Positions 25,089 through 33,247 of a stretch of DNA of 64,000 nt are shown in pieces. The first letter of the stretch is position 1. Every line of letters begins with the position of its first letter. This DNA comes from Enterocloster lavalensis (GTDB lineage: Bacteria > Bacillota > Clostridia > Lachnospirales > Lachnospiraceae), in contig NZ_CABJCG010000002.1 in NCBI RefSeq assembly GCF_902364025.1, forward strand, positions 310,001 through 374,000, in the 5' to 3' direction. The notes under the pieces were generated by a model. That model was not told where the DNA came from, made no database searches, and was given only the letters and a program-made list of their open reading frames with translations. The translations under genes were made by a program, and so were the position numbers.

Positions 25089-27110
25089 ATGAATCAGGTT
25101 GTGTTAAACGTGATTGCGGAGATGGAAGCGGTATTTGAGAAGGCGGGGGAGGACTTCGCGTTTGAGAATATTTACAATGAGATGATATCGGACGACAATT
25201 ACGCGGATGAGGAAGTCCCATATGAACGGGCAGAGGCTGACTGGAACGAGATTACGGGAATCATGAACCGGTTTTACCAGACGTGCCGGGAGTCCGGGGA
25301 GATGGACGATTTCTCCTTTGTATTTGCGGTTTACTGCAATTTTTACATTCGCAAAGGTTTTTACCTGCGAATGGGGGTGGAAGCGTTTGAGCAAAAAGGA
25401 GATTGGTTTGCGCAGGACCAGGAGTATAGCGAGTGTCTGAGGTGTCTGTGGAAAGGGATCCGGGACCAGAAGTACATTTGGTTTGAGCGGGCATTGGAAC
25501 GAAAGCGTGTGCCAGTGGCGGCAATGTACCTGTTTGTCCGCCAGGCGGCGGAGTTCAGCCAGGCCATCACGGAGGGGAAAACGCCGGACGAAAAGCAGGA
25601 GGCCGCTATGTGGGAGCGGTATGAGTCGCTGCCTGTGGATTACCGGGAATATGCATTGGGGGAAGGGAACGCACACCGGGAGGCGCCTAATTTGGCTGCG
25701 GATGACAACTGGCTTCCGTATATAAATTTTTGTTCCGCTAAAGAGTATTTAATCTCCTACATTTTGATGTATTACCGGGAGATTTTGGGAAAATTTGGAT
25801 TGGATCCTCAGCAGATGGATGATACGGAAGTATACAGCGCATTAATCGCAAAATTTCAGATTCCGCAAATGGGTGATTTTTTTGTGAGAAGCGGCCGGAA
25901 GTGGAACCGTAAGATCGACCCGAAGTCAGGGAAGTCCATTGAGCAGTTGTGCGATTTTACCTCCCGGTTGATCAGCATGATGTGTGAGGCATACGGGGCT
26001 TACGATCAGACATACATGCCCTTCACCATCTTTTTTGAAAAGCTTCACGCTCTGAACAACCGTAATATTCTTGGTGCCGAAGCAGAGTGTGTGAGCTTTT
26101 GCGAGTCAATGACAATTCCGGACCGGCAGGACGCTCCCGGGCTTCGTAACATGTACCTCAACATACCGGTAGTACTGTCCGAGCAGATTACAGCCCGCTT
26201 TTTCCTGAGTCGCTACGATCTCTTTCGTAAAAACTGCCAGCTGGAGCAGCAGCTAGCGGAAAACATACGCCTCAGCCGCGAAAAACAGGACATGATGGAC
26301 CACTACGCCCACAGCTGGAAGCACATTTCCTACCCCATGACCGTAAAACGGGTGGCGGAGGAGCTGAGCCGGACCAATCTGCCTCTGGCCAACCGTCTGT
26401 TCAAGGCTTACAACAGCGAGCGGACCCTCCAGGGCGGGCTTCAGATTCTTCAATACTCCATTTCCGATCAGCCCGATGCGGTGCGGGATGCATTCCGCCA
26501 GGGGTTCTACTGCATCGGCGCGCAGGTGGGCAAGAGCATCCGGCAGGTCATGGAGGAGAGTGTGGACCTGGTGTTGTTCAAAGTGCTGATGGAGGAGGCG
26601 GACGGCAGTAAAAAGATCAGCCGCTGCCGCGCCAATCTGCAAAAACAGCACAGCCTGGAAGCGCTGCGGGAACAGTATATCCGTTGCTATATCCAGGGAG
26701 AAGGCCGGCAGGAGAGCGTGCTGGACTGGTTTGACGCCAGTGTATTTCCCCTGGAGGTTTCCGTGGACGAACTCTGGCAGGAAATCCGGGTCAAGGAAGA
26801 TGATTTCTCCGATTTCCAGCTGAGCGAGCTGTTTGTGGAGCTGTTTACCAATGTGCTGACCCATGGGACGGACTGGTGCAGGATCAGCCTGGAGAGCGGG
26901 GAACGGTCCATGGACATCTGCGTGACCAATGCGCCGGGCGAGGAGAACCACGGCACCCGCATAGGGTTGAAAACTCTGGGCGGCATTGTGGATAAGATCA
27001 ACTACGGAGCGGAGCTTGTGGGGATAACATCCGGGATTTCGGCGGACAATGTGTACGGTGTGAGGATTGCGTTTGACCGCAGGATCATATACAGAAGGGG
27101 GAGACGATGA
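25089..27110 (+). CDS. Soluble histidine-kinase-like ATPase with a long unknown N-terminal region
   Basis: 673 residues, no signal or membrane segment. Residues 1 to about 390 are mostly helical, rich in aromatic residues, with no recognised domain. A dimerisation/H-box-like helix follows: DHYAHSWKHISYP with His405, His408 and His412 as candidates. The HATPase_c fold is at 575-670: N-box Glu584-x3-Asn588 (ELFTN), a modified G1 box TNAPGEENHG and GTRIGLKTLGGIVDKI as the G2 lid. The canonical DxGxG is NxPxE, so ATP binding needs testing. The gene overlaps the receiver gene by 4 nt. The pair resembles defensive two-component systems such as Detocs more than an ordinary membrane sensor. Confidence 0.72.
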   Translation: MNQVVLNVIAEMEAVFEKAGEDFAFENIYNEMISDDNYADEEVPYERAEADWNEITGIMNRFYQTCRESGEMDDFSFVFAVYCNFYIRKGFYLRMGVEAFEQKGDWFAQDQEYSECLRCLWKGIRDQKYIWFERALERKRVPVAAMYLFVRQAAEFSQAITEGKTPDEKQEAAMWERYESLPVDYREYALGEGNAHREAPNLAADDNWLPYINFCSAKEYLISYILMYYREILGKFGLDPQQMDDTEVYSALIAKFQIPQMGDFFVRSGRKWNRKIDPKSGKSIEQLCDFTSRLISMMCEAYGAYDQTYMPFTIFFEKLHALNNRNILGAEAECVSFCESMTIPDRQDAPGLRNMYLNIPVVLSEQITARFFLSRYDLFRKNCQLEQQLAENIRLSREKQDMMDHYAHSWKHISYPMTVKRVAEELSRTNLPLANRLFKAYNSERTLQGGLQILQYSISDQPDAVRDAFRQGFYCIGAQVGKSIRQVMEESVDLVLFKVLMEEADGSKKISRCRANLQKQHSLEALREQYIRCYIQGEGRQESVLDWFDASVFPLEVSVDELWQEIRVKEDDFSDFQLSELFVELFTNVLTHGTDWCRISLESGERSMDICVTNAPGEENHGTRIGLKTLGGIVDKINYGAELVGITSGISADNVYGVRIAFDRRIIYRRGRR

Positions 27111-28840
27111 TGCGGTTTTTGTGGGTGGAAGATTTCAACGAGGACAAGGGCGACCGGGCGGCGTTGGAGGCACGCTGGAAAGAATATTTCGGGCTGGACG
27201 AGGTGATCATAAAGGAAGATTTGAAAAGCGCCCTTGAATATTTGGACGACCGGGAAAATTTCGCGGATTTCGACGGGGTACTGTTGGATATCCGTTTCCC
27301 TTCGGGGGGAGAGGGGATTTACGAGAAGTATTTTTCCGAAATTGTCACGAAAAAAATGTACGGAGACTATCTGGAAAATGGCACTGGCATCCTCCTGTAC
27401 CTGGCGTTGGCCCTGCGCTACAGCTACAACCAGGAACGGATCGCCTTTGTCTCCGGCAACGTGGACGAGGGTAAGAACATGAGGCCCCTGACCGACATGG
27501 TCAATCTGCTCATAAAGTTCCGGCATGAGCCGTTGTCCGATATAGACTGGGAGGATTACAGGTCCCAGGAAGAAATTCTGGCGACGTTTTACCTGGAAAC
27601 GGTCAAATCAAGAAAGGTACCATACCTGGAGGACGGAACGATTGACTGGGATACGGCCTCCGCGGAGCTCTGGGATAACCTGAAGGACCAGAACAGCGCG
27701 GACAGGATTCTGGACCGGCTCTCAGTGGTTCAGCGCGAGATTCGGAATGAATCCGATGGCAGGAAAGAGTCCGGAAGCCTCAAGTATTCCAGCGTCTGCC
27801 GCCAGTTCAATGATTGCGGCCTGGTTCTGCCCCGGGCCTTTGAGAAACCCTACAAAGACCAGGATGAGAAGAGCTGGAGTTTTTACGAGTGGAAGCAGGG
27901 CATTGAGACGCCATATTATGTAATCAGAAGCGGTCTGATCGGGATGTGCCGCATTTTGCGGGAAAACTTCATTTCAGCGCAGGGAGAAGAATATGCCCAC
28001 GGGCTGACGGACCCCTTCTGGCGCCGGGCACAGCTGGGGTGGTGGAAATACCTCTGGCGCAAGACAAATGAGGAGGAGACGGACGGCGGGCCATCCAAAG
28101 AGCAGTTTATCCGGGAACACCGGGCCGCCTGGGACCGGGAAATGTGCGAACTTCTGACGTCGGTCCCGGCCATGCTTCCAGCCATGAGCGCTTCCGCAGG
28201 CGCAGCCACTTTAAACACCCAGGCAGAGGCTGCGGTGCGGGAGATTCTGCGGTATGTGGACGGCATGGGAGACTTAAAGCCCGAACCCCGGACCAGAGAC
28301 CTGGACGCCTGCTGCCTGACCATGAAGCTGGCCAGGAACTGGACCAGCCACCAGGGAATCAGGGACATGACCATCGAAAACTGCGGTTTCCTTCTGGCGC
28401 TGTGCCTGCGGGGGTACTTTGACATTTCCGGGCTGCCGGAACGCAGCAGGAGAGATTATCTGGCCAGGGAGGAATCGCTGCTAAAGCTTCTCGGCCCGGG
28501 AGCGGACATGCCGGAGCGAAACGTGATAATAGAGCTGCTTGCTCAGAGCTTCGACCAGCTTTTAGCTAAAAATAAGGCTGTATACGAGGCGGGCCGCAGC
28601 GGGAAGGACACGCCCGTATACAAAATCATTTCCGGCATCGGGCATCAGGAGAGCAAGTGCCGGGAAACCGTCTCCATGGATGAGATCTACCTTTTGTTCT
28701 GGCAGCTGATGTTTCGCGGAATGCCTGCGGATCAGGATAGCGGCTTGAAAATCATTCTTAAGTACACCACAGAGCCGGTGCTGCGGGCGGCGGGGAAACT
28801 GGACGCGGAGGCGGAAACCTGGAAAAACGGCAACGTGTGA
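27107..28840 (+). CDS. Receiver-domain protein with C-terminal helical effector bearing an RNxxxH (HEPN-like) motif
   Basis: 577 residues. The N-terminal 130 residues form a response-regulator receiver: acidic pair Glu8-Asp9 (FLWVEDF), phospho-acceptor Asp61 (DGVLLDIRFP), and the Ser/Thr switch region IAFVSGN. There is no DNA-binding domain. The remaining 440 residues are helical and end in no known output domain, but LARNWTSHQG (Arg410 to His415) fits the R-N-x3-H motif of HEPN ribonucleases, followed by a helix IENCGFLLALCLRGYF as in HEPN folds. Effectors of this kind usually cut RNA and stop growth. One motif alone is suggestive, not proof. Operon partner of the kinase-like gene. Confidence 0.65.
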   Translation: MMRFLWVEDFNEDKGDRAALEARWKEYFGLDEVIIKEDLKSALEYLDDRENFADFDGVLLDIRFPSGGEGIYEKYFSEIVTKKMYGDYLENGTGILLYLALALRYSYNQERIAFVSGNVDEGKNMRPLTDMVNLLIKFRHEPLSDIDWEDYRSQEEILATFYLETVKSRKVPYLEDGTIDWDTASAELWDNLKDQNSADRILDRLSVVQREIRNESDGRKESGSLKYSSVCRQFNDCGLVLPRAFEKPYKDQDEKSWSFYEWKQGIETPYYVIRSGLIGMCRILRENFISAQGEEYAHGLTDPFWRRAQLGWWKYLWRKTNEEETDGGPSKEQFIREHRAAWDREMCELLTSVPAMLPAMSASAGAATLNTQAEAAVREILRYVDGMGDLKPEPRTRDLDACCLTMKLARNWTSHQGIRDMTIENCGFLLALCLRGYFDISGLPERSRRDYLAREESLLKLLGPGADMPERNVIIELLAQSFDQLLAKNKAVYEAGRSGKDTPVYKIISGIGHQESKCRETVSMDEIYLLFWQLMFRGMPADQDSGLKIILKYTTEPVLRAAGKLDAEAETWKNGNV

Positions 28841-28880
28841 TCAGAGAATAGACGAATATTTACGCTAATGTAATTTACAA

Positions 28881-28909
28881 GTATAAATTCCTCCATTTAA
28901 CAAATACTA
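28881..28909 (+). promoter_or_regulatory. Possible sigma-G-type promoter of spoVT
   Basis: GTATA (28881-28885), 17-bp spacer, AATACTA (28903-28909), close to the forespore consensus GNATA / CATACTA. In Bacillus spoVT is made under sigma G. Predicted start near 28916, giving a leader of about 35 nt. Confidence 0.45.
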
Positions 28910-28946
28910 TTCCCAGAATCGGTAAGTACAGTTAATGGAGGAATTT
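28885..28946 (+). promoter_or_regulatory. spoVT: Inverted repeat covering the spoVT ribosome-binding site
   Basis: AAATTCCTCCATT (28885-28897) is the exact complement of AATGGAGGAATTT (28934-28946), a 13-bp stem. The right arm contains GGAGG, the spoVT ribosome site. The left arm lies upstream of the predicted sigma-G start, so only transcripts that begin farther upstream would fold it and hide the ribosome site. Confidence 0.65.
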
Positions 28947-28950
28947 TAAT

Positions 28951-29499
28951 ATGAAAGCTACAGGTATTGTCAGAAGAATTGATGATCTGGGGAGGGTGGT
29001 AATACCCAAGGAGATCCGCCGCACGCTGAGACTGAGAGAGGGCACGCCGCTGGAGATATTTACAGACCGCGAGGGAGAGATCATTTTAAAGAAGTATTCC
29101 CCCATGGTGGAGCTGACCGCTTTTTCCGGCCAGTACGCGGAAGCCATGGCCCAGTCCACCGGCCTGCTGGTGTGCATCACAGACCGGGACCAGGTGATCG
29201 CCGTATCCGGCGGCGCCAAGAAGGAACTGCTTCAGAAGAATATCAGCCGGCAGCTGGAGGCGGCGATCAATGGCAGAACCGCCAGCGTCGCCACCCGGGA
29301 GGACAAGGCGTACATCCCGCTGGTGGACGAGGATCCCGAGGGGATCACGGCCCAGGTGATCGCGCCCATTATCTGCGAGGGGGACGCAATCGGCTCCGTG
29401 GTGATTCTGAGCCGCGAACCGCGCGCCAAGTTCGGCGACATGGAAATGAAGCTGGCCGCCACCGCCGCAGGCTTTTTAGGCCGCCAGATGGAGAGTTGA
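28951..29499 (+). CDS. spoVT: Stage V sporulation protein T, AbrB-type regulator
   Basis: 182 residues, typical length. The N-terminal swapped-hairpin DNA-binding domain is MKATGIVRRIDDLGRVVIPK followed by EIRRTLRLREGTPLEIF. The C-terminal 110 residues form the GAF-like sensor (GLLVCITDRDQVIAVSGG, PIICEGDAIGSVVILS). SpoVT tunes sigma-G-dependent genes in the forespore. Its end overlaps the convergent DUF885 gene by 24 nt. Confidence 0.95.
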   Translation: MKATGIVRRIDDLGRVVIPKEIRRTLRLREGTPLEIFTDREGEIILKKYSPMVELTAFSGQYAEAMAQSTGLLVCITDRDQVIAVSGGAKKELLQKNISRQLEAAINGRTASVATREDKAYIPLVDEDPEGITAQVIAPIICEGDAIGSVVILSREPRAKFGDMEMKLAATAAGFLGRQMES

Positions 29500-31380
29500 C
29501 GGGAAGAACAGGGCGGGCAGGCCGCCGGCAATCGCCGGTGCCTGGCCGCCTCCTGCCAGCCAGGCCTCAAAATAGTTGCGGATGACGGTGAAGGGCGCAG
29601 GCCCCATATCCAGCAGGAAGGTGTTAAAGCCTAAGTCCGTGTAACCGGCGCCCAGCTGGTTTTTAGCCATTTCCTGCATGTTGGCAATTTCCAGATAGCC
29701 CACATAGTATTCCAGGTAATTGGCCGGGTTCTCCGCCACATCGTAGTAGATGGTGGAGATAATGGATGTGTCGTTAATCTGGAAATACTGTTCCAGGTAT
29801 TCCTGCACCTTATTGAGATCCCAGCCCTCATAGTGGATGTTGATATCCAGCATGGCGTACAGGGCCAGGGTGAAGGCGCTGTTGTGCTGCAGCAGCTGCC
29901 CGAGTTCCGGTGAGAGCCCGTTGTCCAGGCTGTAGGAGTTGTACTCCACATAGGTGGCCCAGCCCTCGCTGTAGCTGGTAAAGCTCAAAAGCTTTCGAAG
30001 TTCGCAGGTATTATGTTTGTTGAAATACTGTGTCTGGTACATATGGCCGGGATAACCCTCGTGGGCCAAGGTGGAATAGAGATTCTTCTGGCTGTTGGTG
30101 CTTCCGCCGTTGATATAAATACTGTTGTCCTCCGGCCGGTCCAGAGGCACGGTCAAATAGAACGCAGGGCTTAAGGTGCCTTCCAGCGCCTTGGGAACCT
30201 GTTTGATGGTATAAGAGCAGTCGTCAATGGGCGGAAAATCCCGGGTACACTGCTCTTTTAAATCTTCCAGAATCTGGTTAGGGTCCGTCAGTCTGAACGA
30301 GTAGGAGTACATCTGGTCCGCCAGGGACGGATCCTTGGTCAGCAGCGCGTTCATGGCCTTCAAATCCTTTAGCATCTGCGCGCCCATGGCGGATTTCAGC
30401 TCTTCAATGGTGGGATAGGAGGTCCCGGTGCTGGAATTTACCATATATTCGTAATAGCGCTTCCCCTCCGGCAGATAACACAGGCCCTTGTCATTTCCGC
30501 CCGTGCCCTTAAGGGCGGTGAGTTTGTCGATCAGCAGCTGGTAGGCGGGGACGAAGTGCTCGTCGATCATCTGGTGGTTGCGGGCGATATAGTCCTGTTT
30601 CTCCTGGTCGGTGAGATCCGGCAGCGCTTCCAGCCGTTCGGCAAAGGTGGCGGCCATAAAGCTGTGGTCCGCGTCCAGCAGGTAAGCGTCGCAGGAGGCC
30701 AGGATCCGGTCAATGACCGCGTCGCACAGCCCCAGCCCCGCTTCCGTTTTCTGCTGCTCAAAAGCGGCGATCTCGCCGTAGTAGGAGTCGATGGTGGAGA
30801 GCAGCTCCAGGTAGTCCTCCACGTCCTGTTTGCTGTAAAATGCATACTCGGACAGCAGAATGGGCAGCTGGGCCTGAACGCCCAGGGAGGACGAGAGCGG
30901 CTGGTCGTAGAGCTCCAGACCCTTGGCCGAGAGCTGGGTGGTCAAATAGGACTTTAAAATGCGGTAGGTCAGAAGCTGATCCTGCCGCAGCAGGCGGCTG
31001 TCCAGATTCTCCAGCTTTACCAGCAGTTCGGCGGTCTGGGACATGGCCCCCTGGCTCTGTTCCAGGGAGATGCCGCCGAAGGTTTTGGGGTAATCCGTGA
31101 TACCGTAGGCCGCCGGGTCCGCCAGGGTGTAGTGCAGGGAGATCAGACTGCCGTCCACCTCGTCTAAGAAGAGTTGGTGCATTAGCTGGTCGAAATCGTG
31201 TTGGGCGGTGAGGGTTTTGGCGTCGTAGTGTTCAAAGGTGTCTGGCTGAGCTGATTTATTAGCCGGCTCCGAAGTCCTTCCGCCGGAGGCGCGATCAGAA
31301 ATTGCGCAGGCAGTGAGAAGGACTGCGGCCATTGAAACGGGCAGCAGGATATAGCGGCACAGTGATTTAAGATACTGCAT
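29476..31380 (-). CDS. DUF885-family lipoprotein, probable metallopeptidase
   Basis: 634 residues. Signal peptide with lipobox LLTAC near residue 25, so anchored on the outer face of the membrane. DUF885 hallmarks: LAHEGYPGHMYQ (HExxxxH zinc-type motif), then SYSEGWATYVE with a downstream Glu ligand, and NPANYLEYYVGYLEI. Members resemble M32-like carboxypeptidases and are thought to act on peptides or arginine-containing substrates. Ribosome site GGAGG before the ATG at 31380. Its 3' end runs 24 nt into spoVT on the other strand. Confidence 0.88.
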   Translation of the reverse strand: MQYLKSLCRYILLPVSMAAVLLTACAISDRASGGRTSEPANKSAQPDTFEHYDAKTLTAQHDFDQLMHQLFLDEVDGSLISLHYTLADPAAYGITDYPKTFGGISLEQSQGAMSQTAELLVKLENLDSRLLRQDQLLTYRILKSYLTTQLSAKGLELYDQPLSSSLGVQAQLPILLSEYAFYSKQDVEDYLELLSTIDSYYGEIAAFEQQKTEAGLGLCDAVIDRILASCDAYLLDADHSFMAATFAERLEALPDLTDQEKQDYIARNHQMIDEHFVPAYQLLIDKLTALKGTGGNDKGLCYLPEGKRYYEYMVNSSTGTSYPTIEELKSAMGAQMLKDLKAMNALLTKDPSLADQMYSYSFRLTDPNQILEDLKEQCTRDFPPIDDCSYTIKQVPKALEGTLSPAFYLTVPLDRPEDNSIYINGGSTNSQKNLYSTLAHEGYPGHMYQTQYFNKHNTCELRKLLSFTSYSEGWATYVEYNSYSLDNGLSPELGQLLQHNSAFTLALYAMLDINIHYEGWDLNKVQEYLEQYFQINDTSIISTIYYDVAENPANYLEYYVGYLEIANMQEMAKNQLGAGYTDLGFNTFLLDMGPAPFTVIRNYFEAWLAGGGQAPAIAGGLPALFFPSTLHLAA

Positions 31381-31465
31381 AAGGAATATACCTCCATTTT
31401 TAAGCCATCGGGTGTATTATGCGGTATCTTAAAATATATGAAATACAAAGCCGGGTTATGAAAAA

Positions 31466-32338
31466 TTACGGATTTAAATCGTTGGCAAAAAGATTTTGCT
31501 GTTCTACATATTCCAATGGAAATTCACGTCCGGTCCAGATTCGGAAAGCCTCCACTCCCTGATAGAGCAGCATCCCGATCCCATTATATGCCTGAAATCC
31601 ATTTTCACGCGCCAGTTCCAAGAGTTTGGTTCTGGGTGGCGCATAGCAGATATCCAAAAATGTCACATGTTTTGGAATGGACTGGAAGGAGTAAAGAATA
31701 CTCTGCCCTTCCAGAGGCGGCATCCCCAGGGGGGTGGCGTCGACCAGAAGATCGGAGTTTTGAAGTTCTCCAATCAGTACAGATTCATCCGCCGTTGCGG
31801 CTTCTGCGTGGCAACCGGTTACGGACTCATTGATTTTATCTGCCAGAGAACGGGCGGATGCCAGATCCTTATCGCAGATAACCAGATTTTTTGTCCCGTG
31901 CAAGGCTAACTGGATGGCGATTGACTGTCCGGCCCCGCCGGCTCCGACCAGAACCGTTTTATCGATAAAGGGGATATTTTTACTTTGCAGAAAATGAACC
32001 ACTCCCAAACCGTCCGTATTGTAGCCCTCCAGGCGCCCGTTGATATTTTTGAAAACATTGACGGAGCCGATCAGCTGGGCATCTTTTGAGATGAAATCCA
32101 TGAACGGCATTGCCGCTTTTTTGACCGGCATAGTGATGCTGCCGCCTTTGATGTCCAGAGCGCGGACAGACTGGAATACCTGTGAAATATTATCCTGATT
32201 ACATAAAAATGCCAGGAAAACAGCATTAATATCTAATTGACTGAACGCAAGATTGTGCATCACAGTGGATTTACAATGGGTTACCGGATCGCCGAGAATG
32301 CAATATAATTCTGTTTCAGAATTACAAATAGGTTTCAT
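31466..32338 (-). CDS. Shikimate/quinate dehydrogenase-like protein (AroE family)
   Basis: 290 residues. NADP(H)-type loop VLVGAGGAGQS, substrate Lys in SITMPVKKA, Asp in GYNTDGLG, and late GIGMLLYQGVEAF match AroE/YdiB. The N-terminal substrate motif is GDPVTHCKSTVMHN where biosynthetic AroE has SxSxSPxxHN, a change suggesting a catabolic or altered substrate. It reads away from the CoA/Liv operon but shares the same LacI-type operators, so it likely belongs to that catabolic regulon, not to the biosynthetic pathway. Start at 32338 follows AAAGGAG. Confidence 0.88.
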   Translation of the reverse strand: MKPICNSETELYCILGDPVTHCKSTVMHNLAFSQLDINAVFLAFLCNQDNISQVFQSVRALDIKGGSITMPVKKAAMPFMDFISKDAQLIGSVNVFKNINGRLEGYNTDGLGVVHFLQSKNIPFIDKTVLVGAGGAGQSIAIQLALHGTKNLVICDKDLASARSLADKINESVTGCHAEAATADESVLIGELQNSDLLVDATPLGMPPLEGQSILYSFQSIPKHVTFLDICYAPPRTKLLELARENGFQAYNGIGMLLYQGVEAFRIWTGREFPLEYVEQQNLFANDLNP

Positions 32339-32369
32339 AAAAGCTCCTTTAAATCATTTATTTTTTATG

Positions 32370-32381
32370 AAAATGTTTTCT
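32370..32381. promoter_or_regulatory. LacI-type operator next to the aroE-like start site
   Basis: GAAAATGTTTTC, one mismatch from a perfect palindrome. It covers about +3 to +14 of the predicted minus-strand transcript, a repressing position. Confidence 0.65.
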
Positions 32382-32390
32382 TAACTATTT

Positions 32391-32418
32391 TAATATCACA
32401 AAATATGTATTTCGTCAA
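32391..32418 (-). promoter_or_regulatory. Promoter of the aroE-like gene
   Basis: Minus strand TTGACG (32418-32413), 16-bp spacer, TATTAA (32396-32391). Confidence 0.6.
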
Positions 32419-32496
32419 TATGGAGATTGAAAAGAAGATAAAGTAATGTTTTTTGACTAAAATAACAAATTATTAAACATGTAAAAAAGGCTTTAT

Positions 32497-32509
32497 GAAA
32501 TTCGTTTTC
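32497..32509. promoter_or_regulatory. Weaker LacI-type operator between the divergent promoters
   Basis: GAAATTCGTTTTC inside the longer near-palindrome ATGAAATTCGTTTTCAT (32495-32511), located about 115 bp and 205 bp from the two other sites; DNA looping between dimers is possible. Confidence 0.45.
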
Positions 32510-32614
32510 ATGATCTATGCATGAATAATATCAGATATATCCTTAAAAATACGACGTTTTTATGACATGACTGGAAAAAATATGAATACGATTCCATAAA
32601 ATATTAAAAACGTA

Positions 32615-32643
32615 TTGACAAAGCAAAAAATATATGGTAATTT
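32615..32643 (+). promoter_or_regulatory. Candidate promoter of the MaoC/CoA-transferase/Liv operon
   Basis: TTGACA (32615-32620), 17-bp spacer, TAATTT (32638-32643) with TGG before it. The -10 is imperfect, and another start nearer the operator at 32711 cannot be excluded in this AT-rich stretch. Apart from promoters and operators, 32339-32769 holds no gene. Confidence 0.45.
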
Positions 32644-32710
32644 TGAATAAATTAATCCGATATATGACGGATAATACATAAAAATCACTAAAAATTATAT
32701 GCCATTTTAT

Positions 32711-32722
32711 GAAAACGTTTTC
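32711..32722. promoter_or_regulatory. Perfect LacI-type operator before the MaoC operon
   Basis: GAAAACGTTTTC, a perfect 12-bp palindrome with the central CG of LacI/GalR/CcpA-type sites, 48 bp before the MaoC start codon. Confidence 0.75.
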
Positions 32723-32769
32723 TAAAATTAAAATTCAACACACAAAATGATTTAAAGGAGGGAGAAGCT

Positions 32770-33234
32770 ATGCCAGAGTACAAGTACTATGAGGACTACG
32801 AGATTGGGGAGAAACAGGTTACTTCTTCAAGGACCATGACGGAGGCGGATATCCGGTTGTTCATCGGCTGTTCCGACAATACGCATCCGGTTCATGTCGA
32901 TGAGGAGTACTGCAAACGTCATCCGGCGATCAAGGGCTGCATCGTTCAGGGGGTGCTTACCTTAGGGGTGGCGGACGGATTCATGGCCAGGGAGATTGGT
33001 CCCAGTAAAGTGCCGACCGTACATTACGGACATGATAAAGTCCGGTACATCAAGCCGGTGTATCCGGGTGACAGTATCCATTGTGAGACAGAGGTTATTG
33101 ACAAATATGAAAAAAATGAACAGTTCGGCGTCGTGACATGGAATGTCAATGTAGTAAACCAGAACAATGAGGTCGTATTGTTCCATATTGATAAACAGTA
33201 TATCGGGCGCAGGCCTGCTGATAAAAAAGAGTGA
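32770..33234 (+). CDS. MaoC-like hot-dog dehydratase
   Basis: 154 residues, single hot-dog domain. The catalytic Asp/His pair is in IGCSDNTHPVHVDEEY, followed by KGCIVQGVLTLGVADG. (R)-specific enoyl-CoA hydratases of this type add or remove water at a CoA-bound 2-enoyl group. AAGGAGGGAG precedes the start. First gene of a long operon; with the CoA-transferase next to it, it probably handles a CoA thioester of the imported acid. Confidence 0.9.
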   Translation: MPEYKYYEDYEIGEKQVTSSRTMTEADIRLFIGCSDNTHPVHVDEEYCKRHPAIKGCIVQGVLTLGVADGFMAREIGPSKVPTVHYGHDKVRYIKPVYPGDSIHCETEVIDKYEKNEQFGVVTWNVNVVNQNNEVVLFHIDKQYIGRRPADKKE

Positions 33235-33247
33235 GGTGATCGCACAG

